Assembly (NCBI GenBank): GCA_017535665.1 | Contig: JAFXTS010000030.1 | Span: 1 to 64,000 of the forward strand | From: Bacteroidales bacterium | GTDB taxonomy: Bacteria; Bacteroidota; Bacteroidia; Bacteroidales; WCHB1-69 | Length of the DNA stretch: 64,000 nt | Direction: 5' to 3' | In this document: piece after piece, positions 1 through 7,872 of the stretch | How the letters are laid out: each line of letters opens with the position of its first letter | Numbering within the stretch: position 1 is the first letter of the stretch | Program-made: the position numbers and the translations under genes | Notes under the pieces: generated by a model | Seen by the model: only the letters and a program-made list of their open reading frames with translations | What the model was told of the DNA's origin: nothing | Databases searched by the model: none

Positions 1-274
1 GGTCCCTATCTGTTGTGGGCGTTGAAGCTTGAGAGGACCTGACCCTAGTACGAGAGGACCGGGTTGGACGGACCGCTAGTGCACCTGTTGTGGCGCCAGC
101 CGCACCGCAGGGTAGCTATGTCCGGATGAGATAAGCGCTGAAAGCATCTAAGTGCGAAACTCGCCTCAAGATGAGGCTTCGTTCAAGGGCCGTCGAAGAC
201 GACGACGTCGATAGGCCGCAGGTGTAAAGCCAGCGATGGCAAAGCCGAGCGGTACTAATAGCCCGAGACTTGCC
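1..274 (+). rRNA. rrl: 23S ribosomal RNA, 3' end (partial)
   Basis: The first 274 bases are the 3' end of a 23S rRNA gene that begins outside the window. The sarcin-ricin loop core (AGTACGAGAGGACC) is at about 47-60, followed by the conserved helices of domain VI and the usual 3' end GCGGTACTAATA near 249-260. The exact mature 3' end is estimated from the end of conservation. The 5S gene follows on the same strand. Confidence 0.97.
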
Positions 275-390
275 GCCTCTGCTCGGAGAGCGGACCCCGG
301 AAGGGGAACGCGAAAAACAGAATCTTAAGGCTCCCTCTTCTTCCTTTTGGTTTGTCAATCTTATACGCCGGCCAGTCCGGTGAAGCGAGA

Positions 391-503
<113 letters not shown>

Positions 504-511
504 TACCACAC

Positions 512-541
512 GCCCCCTCCGTGAAACGAGGGGGCTTTTTT
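512..541 (+). terminator. rRNA operon terminator
   Basis: A perfect 8-bp GC-rich stem (GCCCCCTC / GAGGGGGC) with an 8-base loop is followed by a run of seven or more T, directly after the 5S gene. This is a textbook intrinsic terminator for the rRNA operon. Confidence 0.93.
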
Positions 542-566
542 TGTTTAAATCCCTAAATTATTTTTG

Positions 567-657
567 TATCTTTGCCGCGCCAACTTCCCGGATTTTGTCT
601 AACGGACTCCGCAAGGTCTGGGACGTTGGCGAGAAAAGAGTAAGAATAGAAGCCCCC
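567..657 (+). promoter_or_regulatory. Promoter plus pseudoknot leader, copy A
   Basis: A -7 box TATCTTTG (567-574) is followed at once by a long hairpin. CGCCAAC (578-584) pairs with GTTGGCG (625-631), and CCCGGATTTTG (587-597) pairs with CAAGGTCTGGG (612-622) using G-U pairs. The loop holds AACGGACTCC (601-610). An A-rich linker leads to GAAGCCCCC (649-657), 12 bases before the start codon. In other copies this segment pairs with the loop; here that helix has two mismatches. The same architecture recurs near 26.0, 29.4 and 40.7 kb. Confidence 0.65.
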
Positions 658-669
658 TAAAAAAACACA

Positions 670-1236
670 ATGGTAAGAGAAGTAGTCCTGTCTTTATTTT
701 TGCAAATCTGTTTTCTATTTGCATATGGGCAAGCCCACTTCCCTCTAGTGACTTGCGAAGAATCATTTCCTGTTGTTTTTACGGAGCAACCCGCCCAGCA
801 GATAAAAATGGGATTGGATATTACCTCGTATGGTTTGCCTCCGACATCCTATGGTTGTTCTTCATGCGATACCACATTAATAGTAACATACAGAATTGAA
901 GCTCAAATAGTTTGGGGAGAAGACAGTCTTCCTGTACTGCAAGTCACAAGCATTTCTTATGATTCTCCTTTAAAAAAGAATGGGAAGAATCTTGACACTT
1001 TATTTTACATTTTAGATGATGATCCCCTATTTTACATTGAATATTCCTTGAAAAATTCACATTTCTGTTATAGCGAGGATGACGCGCACCTGCTCCAAAC
1101 CGACAATCTTACTTTTATGGTTCCTTTGTATTTCGTCCCGATAGAGCCCGATATGGATATTTCACAAATCAAAAGGCGAAAATGCATCCGCCGGGTCAAT
1201 CACAGGCCACGCAATCTTCACCACCCTCAAAAATAA
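670..1236 (+). CDS. Secreted orphan protein, 188 aa
   Basis: I do not recognise a family. Residues 1-22 look like a signal peptide (basic start, hydrophobic core, likely cut after AYG before QAHF), so the product is probably periplasmic or exported. The mature part is Cys-containing (TCEES, CSSCD, FCYSED), which may allow disulphides, and the C-terminus is basic. The coding region is AT-rich beside the flanking core genes. The ATG lies 12 bases after leader copy A. The next gene also encodes a signal-peptide orphan with a decayed copy of the same leader, so the two may be related cargo. No function is inferred. Confidence 0.7.
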   Translation: MVREVVLSLFLQICFLFAYGQAHFPLVTCEESFPVVFTEQPAQQIKMGLDITSYGLPPTSYGCSSCDTTLIVTYRIEAQIVWGEDSLPVLQVTSISYDSPLKKNGKNLDTLFYILDDDPLFYIEYSLKNSHFCYSEDDAHLLQTDNLTFMVPLYFVPIEPDMDISQIKRRKCIRRVNHRPRNLHHPQK

Positions 1237-1285
1237 CAATCCATCCTCCTTTCCTCCCTTCATCCTCCCATCCTCAAAATTATTG

Positions 1286-1323
1286 TAACTTTGCCGCGTC
1301 AACTTCCCGCTTCGCAAACTCTG
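1286..1323 (+). promoter_or_regulatory. Promoter with decayed copy of the leader element
   Basis: The -7 box TAACTTTG (1286-1293) is followed by GCCGCGTCAACTTCCCG, nearly the 5' arm of copy A. It then jumps to CTTCGCAAACTCTG, which resembles the loop end and start of the 3' arm (ACTTCGCAAGGTCTG). The middle of the stem-loop and the downstream arm are missing. It looks like a deletion derivative of the leader seen at 567-657. Confidence 0.5.
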
Positions 1324-1339
1324 ATTATACATATTGATT

Positions 1340-1921
1340 ATGAAAAAGTTATGCGTTTTGTTTGTGTTATTATCATCAATGGTTGGTGCGATAGCGCAGA
1401 CCAACAATCGCATCGTCAGTATGGTGGAGGAAGCCGTGATAGAGTGTTATGATACCCTTTTGACACACCAAGATTACCGACTACAAAAATTTACGAGAGG
1501 GGAACTGTACGACACGAACATATACTTGTATCTGAATTGCATCGATGAAAAGCTCTTTGTGGAGAATTTGCAAAATCCCAATCAAATTCCTTCCCATATT
1601 TTCTTCCATAAAAAAGGGGGATACCAGTTTGTTAGAAGAGCTTCCCTATCATCTACAGGGGAATGGACGTACTGCCGTTGTCCCAACAATCGCAAATCAC
1701 GAGCAATAGAAGTGATGATGATTTCATCCGTGGATTTCGTTGAGGATACATTGTGCATTCATTTGACCCATTGTTATTATAGTAAAGAAAAAGAATGGAG
1801 GAATGGGCGATGTATTCCCGTTGGTAATTGGGAAATATCGGGAGGTGCCACTTGGAAATATATTTTTTCTGAAGAAAGAAGAGAGTGGGTTTGCATCCAA
1901 AAAAGGTTCAGAGAAATTTAG
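1340..1921 (+). CDS. Secreted orphan protein, 193 aa
   Basis: This is a hypothetical protein with a clear signal peptide: MKK, a hydrophobic stretch and IAQ at about residues 1-20. I chose the ATG at 1340, which gives the best n-region; an upstream in-frame TTG at 1334 is less likely. The mature protein is mixed alpha/beta with several Cys and Trp and no motif I recognise. It lies 103 bases after the preceding secreted orphan and carries the decayed leader copy in its 5' UTR. Base composition is AT-rich like its neighbour, consistent with acquired DNA next to the rRNA operon. Confidence 0.7.
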   Translation: MKKLCVLFVLLSSMVGAIAQTNNRIVSMVEEAVIECYDTLLTHQDYRLQKFTRGELYDTNIYLYLNCIDEKLFVENLQNPNQIPSHIFFHKKGGYQFVRRASLSSTGEWTYCRCPNNRKSRAIEVMMISSVDFVEDTLCIHLTHCYYSKEKEWRNGRCIPVGNWEISGGATWKYIFSEERREWVCIQKRFREI

Positions 1922-1932
1922 AAAATTAGTTG

Positions 1933-1940
1933 TATCTTTG
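1933..1940 (+). promoter_or_regulatory. -7 box implying a leaderless rlmH transcript
   Basis: TATCTTTG at 1933-1940 matches the Bacteroidota -7 box. The only start codon that fits the conserved RlmH N-terminus is GTG at 1945, four bases further on. Transcription would therefore begin at or within a few bases of the start codon. Confidence 0.6.
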
Positions 1941-1944
1941 TCGC

Positions 1945-2412
1945 GTGAAAGCTAAACTTATCTACATCGGAAAAGAAGACTCAGCGGAGCTGACCGCTGC
2001 AGTCGCTGCGTTCGTCGGCAAAATCAAGTTTTATCTTCCTTTTGAAATGGAGGCCATCCCTTATCTGAAAAATAAGGTGAGCCAAGAGGAACAGAAAAAG
2101 CTTGAAGGTCAGTTGTTTCTTAAAAAAATCGACCCTGCCGATCATGTTGTCCTGTTGGATGAACATGGCGTAGAAGTGACCTCCGTGCAGTTCTCGCAAT
2201 TTATGCAACAGCAGATGCTTCGGGGTACCAAACGGCTGGTGTTCCTCATTGGCGGAGCCTACGGATTCTCTGAAGAGGTTTACAAACGCGGCAACTCCAA
2301 GCTCTCCCTCTCCCGCATGACATTCCCGCATGTGCTTACCCGCCTCATCTTCGCCGAGCAGCTCTATCGCGCCATGACCATCCTCAAAGGGGAACCGTAT
2401 CATCACGAGTGA
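1945..2412 (+). CDS. rlmH: 23S rRNA m3-psi-1915 methyltransferase RlmH
   Basis: This is a SPOUT-class methyltransferase that methylates N3 of pseudouridine 1915 in helix 69 of 23S rRNA on assembled ribosomes, using SAM. The 155-residue length matches the family. The C-terminal knot is clear: FLIGGAYGF, then LSLSRMTFPHVLTR, then LIFAEQLYRA and a terminal GEPYHHE. The start is GTG at 1945, because VKAKLIYIGK aligns with the usual KIKLIAVGK beginning. The promoter box ends four bases upstream, which suggests a leaderless mRNA. Confidence 0.93.
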   Translation: MKAKLIYIGKEDSAELTAAVAAFVGKIKFYLPFEMEAIPYLKNKVSQEEQKKLEGQLFLKKIDPADHVVLLDEHGVEVTSVQFSQFMQQQMLRGTKRLVFLIGGAYGFSEEVYKRGNSKLSLSRMTFPHVLTRLIFAEQLYRAMTILKGEPYHHE

Positions 2413-2508
2413 ACGGAATTCCTCCAATCTTCAAATCTTTCAAATTTTGGAATGATGAATTAAAAATTATTCCGTAATTTTGCACACTTAATTCTAAAAT
2501 ATTTTAAT

Positions 2509-2766
2509 ATGGAAAATCAAGACAAAGCCGCTATCGAACAGAAAGTTATCGCTGTTATCAACCAACTCCGTCCCTATCTGCAGGGCGATGGTGGCGACTT
2601 AGAGTTTATCGAACTGACCGACGATATGGTGGTGAAAGTGAAATTGCAGGGTGCCTGTGGCTCTTGCCCTCATGCCAAACTGACCCTCAAACAGGGCGTG
2701 GAAGCTACGATGAAAAAATATGTTCCGGAAGTTAAATCTGTGGAAGACATTGTTTTAGGTTTCTAA
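2509..2766 (+). CDS. NifU-like (NFU domain) Fe-S scaffold protein
   Basis: This 85-residue stand-alone NFU domain assembles or carries a [4Fe-4S] cluster for delivery to apo-enzymes in the cytoplasm. It has YLQGDGGDLEF near residues 23-33 and the cluster-binding CxxC in ACGSCPHAK near 51-59. It lacks the A-type domain of NfuA and the IscU domain of full NifU, as is normal for Bacteroidota. It has its own promoter (TAATTTTG at 2474-2481), and ychF starts 10 bases after its stop, so the two are probably co-transcribed. Confidence 0.9.
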   Translation: MENQDKAAIEQKVIAVINQLRPYLQGDGGDLEFIELTDDMVVKVKLQGACGSCPHAKLTLKQGVEATMKKYVPEVKSVEDIVLGF

Positions 2767-2776
2767 ATTCTGACTT

Positions 2777-3871
2777 ATGAGTTTGAAATGTGGCATCATC
2801 GGCCTTACCAATACAGGTAAGACCACTATGTTCAATTGCATCTCTAATACCAAGGCCGCCATCACCGATTTCGCCTACAGTACCAACAAGTCGAATATCG
2901 GTGTATGCAACGTGCCCGACGAGCGTTTGGCCAAAATCAACACGTTCATTGCAGCCGACAAGCTGATTTATGCCACTGTGGATGTGGTGGATGTGCCGGG
3001 CTTGGCCAAAGGCGCCAGTCAGGGCGAAGGCATCGGCAACAGCTTTCTCGCCGACGTGCGGCAGTGCGACGCTCTCATCCATGTGCTGCGCTGCTTCGAC
3101 AACGAGAACCTCCCCCACGTGGAAGGCTCCGTTGACCCCGTGCGCGACATCGAGATCGTGGAGTTTGAGCTGCAAGTCAAGGATTTGGAGCAAATAGACC
3201 GTAAAATCCAGAAGGTGGAAAAGGCCGCCAAGGTGGGCGATAAGACTGCCAAACACGACCTTGACGTGCTGATGAAATACAAGCATCATCTGGAGAATTT
3301 CCAGAATGTGCGCACCCTCGAAACCACTGAGGATGAGAAGGCCGTGGTGGCCGACATGATGCTTCTGACCGACAAGCCGGTGCTGTTTGTCTGCAATGTC
3401 AACGACAATGCCCTCGAAAACAACCACTACGTGGAAGCCGTGCGCGAGGCACTGAAAGATCAGGACTGCGAAATCCTCGTCATCGCGGGTAAGCTGGAGT
3501 CGGAAATCGCCGAACTGGACGATGAAGCCGACCGTATGGCCTTCCTCGAAGATGTGGGTTTGACGGAACCCGGTGTGAATAAGGTGATTCGGGCTGCCTA
3601 TCGGTTGCTCAACCTCATTTCGTTCTTCACCGTGGGCGGCAAGGAAAACCGCGCGTGGACCATCCGCAAGGGCATGACCGCCCCGCAGGCCGCCGGCGTT
3701 ATCCACAGCGACCTCGAACGCGGTTTCATCCGCGCGGAAGTCATCAAATACAACGACCTCGTAGAGTTGGGTTCTGAACTCAAGTGCAAGGAGGCCGGCA
3801 AATTGTCGGTGGAAGGCAAAAACTATGTGGTGGAAGACGGCGACATTCTGCACATCCGTTTCAACGTATAA
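2777..3871 (+). CDS. ychF: Redox-regulated ATPase YchF (Obg-like)
   Basis: This universally conserved P-loop protein of the Obg family hydrolyses ATP rather than GTP and binds ribosomes. It has G1 GLTNTGKTT at residues 8-16, G3 DVPGLAKGASQGEG near 74-87, and NVND where GTPases have NKxD, the known YchF change. A coiled-coil insert covers about 130-190, and the C-terminal TGS domain covers about 280-364. The length of 364 matches the family. rpoN follows after 12 bases in the same direction. Confidence 0.96.
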   Translation: MSLKCGIIGLTNTGKTTMFNCISNTKAAITDFAYSTNKSNIGVCNVPDERLAKINTFIAADKLIYATVDVVDVPGLAKGASQGEGIGNSFLADVRQCDALIHVLRCFDNENLPHVEGSVDPVRDIEIVEFELQVKDLEQIDRKIQKVEKAAKVGDKTAKHDLDVLMKYKHHLENFQNVRTLETTEDEKAVVADMMLLTDKPVLFVCNVNDNALENNHYVEAVREALKDQDCEILVIAGKLESEIAELDDEADRMAFLEDVGLTEPGVNKVIRAAYRLLNLISFFTVGGKENRAWTIRKGMTAPQAAGVIHSDLERGFIRAEVIKYNDLVELGSELKCKEAGKLSVEGKNYVVEDGDILHIRFNV

Positions 3872-3883
3872 CCCTGTTTCAGT

Positions 3884-5374
3884 ATGTCCATCGGTCTCGC
3901 TCAAGTACAGCAACAGAAACTCGCCCAGCGCACTACCCAGCGGCAGATGTTGCTGATGCATTTAGTTTCCATTTCTAAAGAAGAATTAGAAGAGGAGATT
4001 GAGAAGGCAGTAGAGACCAATCCCGCGCTCGAGATCGCTCCCGATGAAGAAACCGAAGAAGGTTTTCAGGGCGAAGGCGAAACGGAAGAGTGGGACAATG
4101 AACCGCAGGAGGTGTCGTATGAGGAGGCGATAAACCTTGGCGCCAGCGCGCACGACGACGATGCCTACGATACCAACCCCGACGATTGGGAACCCGGCGG
4201 GTACGACACTCCCCGCTACGACAACGGTGAGCTCCAGTATGAGAAACCGGTGGTGGCCACTACCTCCTTTCGCGAAGATTTGATTTCGCAATTGGGTGAG
4301 TTGGCGCTCTCCGACACCGACTGGCGCATCGCCATCTTCATCATCGGCTCCCTCTCCGATCAAGGATTTTTTGAGGATGGTGAGGATTCGAAAAACAGCG
4401 CCCGCTCTATTGTGAATCAGCTTCTGATTCAAGAAAACATACGTGTCACCAAGGATGATGTGATCCGAGTACTTACGCAGTACATTCAGACGCTCGAGCC
4501 CACTGGCATCGGGGCGCGCTCGGTGCAAGAGTGCCTGCTCCTGCAAATCGATGCCTCCCTCCAACAGAAAAAAACTCCGCAGCTGCTGCTGGCCCGCACC
4601 ATCCTCACCAACCATTTCGACCATTTCACCAAACGTCGTTTCGACCTGATCGCCAAGCGCGAGAAGATTTCGGTAGAGCAGGTGCAAGAGGCCGTGGCCA
4701 TCATCACCCGTCTGAATGTTTATCCGGGTGGTGGCAGCGAGACGACCAACTATGTGGTGCCGGACTTTATCGTCATGGTGGAGGGCGAGAAGGTTACTTT
4801 CACCCTTGCCCGTCAGTACAAGACCCGCCTGCGCGTGAGCAACGATTATGAGAAACTGATGCAGCAGTCGCGCACCCGCAAAGACCCGGAAGCCGCCAAG
4901 TTTTACCGCGAAACCATCGACAAGGCCCGCCTGTTCATCGATGCCCTCACCGACCGTGAACGCACCATGACTTTGGTGATGAACGAGATTATCACCCAGC
5001 AGAAAGACTATTTTCTCACGGGCGACCCGAAGCAGCTGAAACCCATGGTGCTCAAGAATATAGCCGAGAAGGTGAAGATGGATGTGGCCACCATTTCGCG
5101 CGTCACGGCCCAGCGATATGCCCAGACCCCATTTGGTACCATCTCGCTGAAAAGTCTCTTCTCGGAGGCCGTCAACGAGGAGGACGCCTCTGCCAACGCC
5201 ATCAAGCAGGCGCTGAAGGAGATTGTGGAAGGCGAGAACAAACGGGCACCCTATACCGACGAGAAACTGGTACAGCTGTTGCAGGAAAAAGGCTACAGCA
5301 TCTCCCGTCGCACTGTTACCAAGTACCGTGAGAAGTTGGGCATTCTCTCCACCTCCAAAAGAAAAGAGCGATGA
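3884..5374 (+). CDS. rpoN: RNA polymerase sigma-54 factor
   Basis: Sigma-54 directs RNA polymerase to -24/-12 promoters and needs an AAA+ enhancer-binding activator. The glutamine-rich activator-interacting region is residues 1-50 (AQVQQQKLAQRTTQRQ), followed by an acidic linker (about 50-120), a core-binding domain, and the DNA-binding part ending in the RpoN box SRRTVTKYREKLGI near 473-486. Length 496 is normal. A cluster of acidic residues around 60-110 is typical of the phylum. Its stop overlaps the start of a truncated tcdA (ATGA). Confidence 0.96.
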   Translation: MSIGLAQVQQQKLAQRTTQRQMLLMHLVSISKEELEEEIEKAVETNPALEIAPDEETEEGFQGEGETEEWDNEPQEVSYEEAINLGASAHDDDAYDTNPDDWEPGGYDTPRYDNGELQYEKPVVATTSFREDLISQLGELALSDTDWRIAIFIIGSLSDQGFFEDGEDSKNSARSIVNQLLIQENIRVTKDDVIRVLTQYIQTLEPTGIGARSVQECLLLQIDASLQQKKTPQLLLARTILTNHFDHFTKRRFDLIAKREKISVEQVQEAVAIITRLNVYPGGGSETTNYVVPDFIVMVEGEKVTFTLARQYKTRLRVSNDYEKLMQQSRTRKDPEAAKFYRETIDKARLFIDALTDRERTMTLVMNEIITQQKDYFLTGDPKQLKPMVLKNIAEKVKMDVATISRVTAQRYAQTPFGTISLKSLFSEAVNEEDASANAIKQALKEIVEGENKRAPYTDEKLVQLLQEKGYSISRRTVTKYREKLGILSTSKRKER

Positions 5375-5493
5375 ACATCGATGCCGCCTCTGCCCCGCAA
5401 TGGTTGCAAAGAACTGAACTGTTGTTAGATAGCGAAACGGTTGCCCGTTTCAGCCGGGCGCATGTGCTGGTGGATGTCCACACTGAACACTAA
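5371..5493 (+). pseudogene. 5' fragment of tcdA (t6A dehydratase, ThiF family)
   Basis: An ATG overlapping the rpoN stop opens a 40-codon frame whose product (PQWLQRTELLL, then VARFSRAHVLV) matches the N-terminus of TcdA/CsdL, the E1-like enzyme that cyclises t6A37 in tRNA. The match stops just before the nucleotide-binding GxGGVG loop. The frame ends after six unrelated residues, and its stop overlaps the end of the convergent lolD. About 85% of the gene is missing, so this is a remnant left by a deletion or rearrangement joining rpoN-tcdA to lolD. A very short real peptide cannot be ruled out. Confidence 0.7.
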
Positions 5494-6140
5494 ATAATCC
5501 TCCCGTCCTTCATTTCAATCGTTTGGTCGGCCAGTTTCGCTAGGTCGGTGTTGTGGGTAACGACCACGAAAGTCTGTCCGAACTCGTCGCGCAGGTCGAG
5601 GAACAGTTGGTGCAGTTGGCGAGCGTTTTCGGTGTCGAGGTTGCCTGACGGCTCGTCGGCGAGCACCAGTTTGGGGTTGTTGGCGAGGGCGCGGGCCACG
5701 GCCACACGTTGCTGCTCGCCACCCGACAGTTGCGACGGTTTGTGGGTGAGGCGTTCGCCCAGTTTCAGGAAATCGAGCAGTTCTTTGGCACGCTGAAAGG
5801 CTTCTGCGTGCGAGCGGCCAGCGATGAGGGAAGGCAGCGCCACATTCTCTACGGCCGTAAACTCGGGCAGCAGGTGGTGAAATTGGAAGATGAAACCGAT
5901 GTTTTGGTTGCGGTACTGTGCCAACTTCTTGTCCGACAGAGAATAGAGGTCGGTATTGTCGATCAGTACGGTGCCTTTGGTGGGCTGGTCGAGAGTGCCG
6001 ATAATATGGAGCAGGGTGGATTTCCCCGCACCCGATGCCCCCACGATGGAGATGACCGAGCGGTCGGCAATTTCGAGGTTGATGCCTTTCAGCACATGCA
6101 GCGTGCCGTAGTTCTTTTCAAGTCCGTTGATTTGAATCAT
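5490..6140 (-). CDS. lolD: ABC transporter ATPase, LolD/MacB type
   Basis: This is an ATP-binding subunit of the MacB/LolCDE class, which powers release of lipoproteins from the inner membrane or related mechanotransmission. Walker [10 protein letters not shown] is near residues 34-42, the signature LSGGEQQR near 139-146, and Walker [13 protein letters not shown] near 158-169, followed by a switch His. At 216 aa it is a typical LolD. No permease is adjacent: the upstream side is an intergenic region and the downstream side is the tcdA remnant. The assignment to LolD rather than another member is by similarity only. Confidence 0.88.
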   Translation of the reverse strand: MIQINGLEKNYGTLHVLKGINLEIADRSVISIVGASGAGKSTLLHIIGTLDQPTKGTVLIDNTDLYSLSDKKLAQYRNQNIGFIFQFHHLLPEFTAVENVALPSLIAGRSHAEAFQRAKELLDFLKLGERLTHKPSQLSGGEQQRVAVARALANNPKLVLADEPSGNLDTENARQLHQLFLDLRDEFGQTFVVVTHNTDLAKLADQTIEMKDGRII

Positions 6141-6224
6141 CGAATTTCTTTATTAAAAATGATGATGCAAAAATACGGATAAAACCATTCACGTAATCTG
6201 CGCAATTCACGCTCATATTTTTTT

Positions 6225-6295
6225 TTATCAACAATTTATCAACAGGTTTTCAACAGCCCCGAACGGTCGTTTTTTGCTCTTTTTTGATCAAAAAA
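6225..6295. promoter_or_regulatory. Three DnaA-box-like repeats at 11-bp spacing plus a palindrome
   Basis: TTATCAACA at 6225-6233, TTATCAACA at 6236-6244 and TTTTCAACA at 6247-6255 are direct repeats spaced exactly 11 bp apart, so they lie on one face of the helix. Each differs from the DnaA box TTATCCACA by one or two bases. A perfect 16-bp palindrome of six T, GATC and six A follows at 6280-6295. All lie in the AT-rich 282-bp gap before the Rpn gene, whose -7 box TAACTTTG is at 6381-6388. The binding protein is unknown. Confidence 0.5.
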
Positions 6296-6422
6296 TGCAA
6301 ATTTTGGGGATGAAACTTCTAAAATGGCAACCTGCTTTATGCCAAAAAGTTGCAGAGTGATTTTGCGTCGGATTTTATAGTAACTTTGCGGAGTATTATT
6401 AACCTAAAAAACTTCCAGAACT

Positions 6423-7280
6423 ATGAAAAAGTACAAAGACATCTTCCAGATTCCCACCACAGATTTTACCTTCAAGAGAATCTTCGGCACGGAACGGAAC
6501 AAAAGGTTCCTCATCCATTTCCTCAACTGCTTCGTCTCGAAATATACGGGTGAGATTGTAGATATAACCTACTTGCCCACAGAATACTACGGGGATGATG
6601 ACTCGCAGCGGAGGGTGGTGTTCGACATCCTGTGTGTGGACAGCGAAGGCCGCCAGTTCATCATCGAGATGCAGCGCGCCAAGCAGACCGAGTATGCCGA
6701 CCGTTCGGTGTTCTACTTGTCGAGGGCCATCAGCGAAAGGGTGCGCAAAGGCGGTTCCAGCTACCGGATTCTTCCGACTTATTCGGTCAATCTGCTGGAT
6801 TTTGAACTGACTGAGTATGCCCAATCAGGTGAATGTTATCAGGTCATACGCCTGGTAGATCAAAAAAATCGCATTTTAACGAACAAAGTGGCGATATTTT
6901 ACATTAATTTGCGTAATTTTGCGGCGCAACAGACGGAGATGACGGAAGAGATGCGGTCGTGGCTCAAGTTGCTGAAGGAGATGCCGTATATGGATGACAG
7001 CGACTATGCCGGACAGCCCGAGTTCTTCCAAGAGCTGATGGATGAATGCAGAATATCAAAATTGGATACCATGGAAAAAGCAAATTACGAAAAGAGCGTA
7101 TTGGAGTACGAGGACGTGCAGGATGCCATGTCGTGTGCCCGTGCTGAGGGCAGGGAAGAAGGTAGAGCAGAAGCTCTCCTCATGGCGGCGCGTAAATTCT
7201 TGAAATTGGGTGTTTCTGTTTCTGACATCGCCAAAGCTACTGGCTTGAGCGAGGAACAGGTGAGGGAACTGAAAGGGTAA
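6423..7280 (+). CDS. Rpn family recombination-promoting nuclease / PD-(D/E)XK transposase
   Basis: This 285-aa protein belongs to the Rpn/YhgA-like group, abundant in Bacteroidales, whose characterised members cut DNA and promote RecA-independent recombination. The N-terminus TTDFTFKRIFG is the family hallmark. The catalytic set fits PD-(D/E)XK: D68 in VVFDIL and E82-x-Q84 in IIEMQ. The C-terminus (about 225-285) has a Glu/Arg-rich helix and a helix-turn-helix-like tail (VSVSDIAKATGLSEEQV). It is a single gene with its own promoter, ending at a terminator shared with the convergent biotin carrier gene. Confidence 0.9.
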   Translation: MKKYKDIFQIPTTDFTFKRIFGTERNKRFLIHFLNCFVSKYTGEIVDITYLPTEYYGDDDSQRRVVFDILCVDSEGRQFIIEMQRAKQTEYADRSVFYLSRAISERVRKGGSSYRILPTYSVNLLDFELTEYAQSGECYQVIRLVDQKNRILTNKVAIFYINLRNFAAQQTEMTEEMRSWLKLLKEMPYMDDSDYAGQPEFFQELMDECRISKLDTMEKANYEKSVLEYEDVQDAMSCARAEGREEGRAEALLMAARKFLKLGVSVSDIAKATGLSEEQVRELKG

Positions 7281-7297
7281 TACGGTTCCACCTTCAT

Positions 7298-7333
7298 AAA
7301 AAAAGCCAAGAGCATTCTGCCCTTGGCTTTTTT
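7298..7333. terminator. Bidirectional terminator between Rpn and the biotin carrier gene
   Basis: An A-run, the stem AAGCCAAG / CTTGGCTT and a T-run lie between two convergent genes. The hairpin has uridine runs in both directions and should stop both transcripts. Confidence 0.85.
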
Positions 7334-7360
7334 GTTCGGTTGGCAAATGGGAAACTCCGA

Positions 7361-7825
7361 CTACTCGATGGTGAGCAGGAGGTCGCCTTCCATCACGGCG
7401 TCGCGGTCTTTCACGCGGATGCCAGTCACGCGACCAGCCTTGGGAGCGTCGATGTTGTTCTCCATTTTCATGGCCTCCAGCAGGATGAGGTGCTGTCCGG
7501 CGGTCACGGTGTCGCCCTCGCGTACCATGATGTTGAGCACGGTACCCGGCAGGGGGGATTTGACGGGAGTGCCAGCGCCACCAGCGGCGGGAGCGGGAGC
7601 AGCGGCAGGTGCAGCAGCCGGAGCGGCAGCGGCAACAGGTGCAGCAGCAACAGCAGCAGCAGCTACGGGAGCAGCCTTCGGAGCTACCGGAACCTTGATG
7701 CCGGTCATGTCCATCTCCACCTCAAAGGATTTGCCGTTGACCTCAACTTGGGCCTTGTTTTCTTCAATATTTACAATATCGACAGAATAGTCATTGCCAT
7801 TGATCTTGAATTTGTAATTTTTCAT
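7361..7825 (-). CDS. mmdC: Biotin carrier subunit of methylmalonyl-CoA decarboxylase
   Basis: This is the small biotinylated subunit that carries carboxyl groups between the carboxyltransferase (MmdA) and the membrane decarboxylase (MmdB). The C-terminal biotinyl domain has EAMKM with biotin-accepting K120. An Ala/Pro-rich swinging arm (about 48-82) precedes it, and the N-terminal 45 residues form a small beta domain. It is the last gene of an operon mmdA - oadG-like - mmdC. The beta subunit is not here but at 55.9 kb. The family also serves oxaloacetate and glutaconyl-CoA decarboxylases; the epimerase beside the distant beta subunit favours methylmalonyl-CoA. Confidence 0.9.
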   Translation of the reverse strand: MKNYKFKINGNDYSVDIVNIEENKAQVEVNGKSFEVEMDMTGIKVPVAPKAAPVAAAAVAAAPVAAAAPAAAPAAAPAPAAGGAGTPVKSPLPGTVLNIMVREGDTVTAGQHLILLEAMKMENNIDAPKAGRVTGIRVKDRDAVMEGDLLLTIE

Positions 7826-7872
7826 GATATCTTGATTATTAATTATTGATTCAAAATTTGAAAATATGATGA

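Noticed and set aside
567..657. Leader elements as integron attC sites
   Set aside because: The arms CGCCAAC..GTTGGCG in copy A and GTCAAC..GTTGG in copy B recall attC core sites, but copies C and D lack such ends, no integrase is present, and all lie at a fixed position between the -7 box and the start codon.
2732..3961. 409-codon frame antisense to ychF
   Set aside because: Mirror frame of a high-GC conserved gene; composition is the complement of ychF and no family is recognised.
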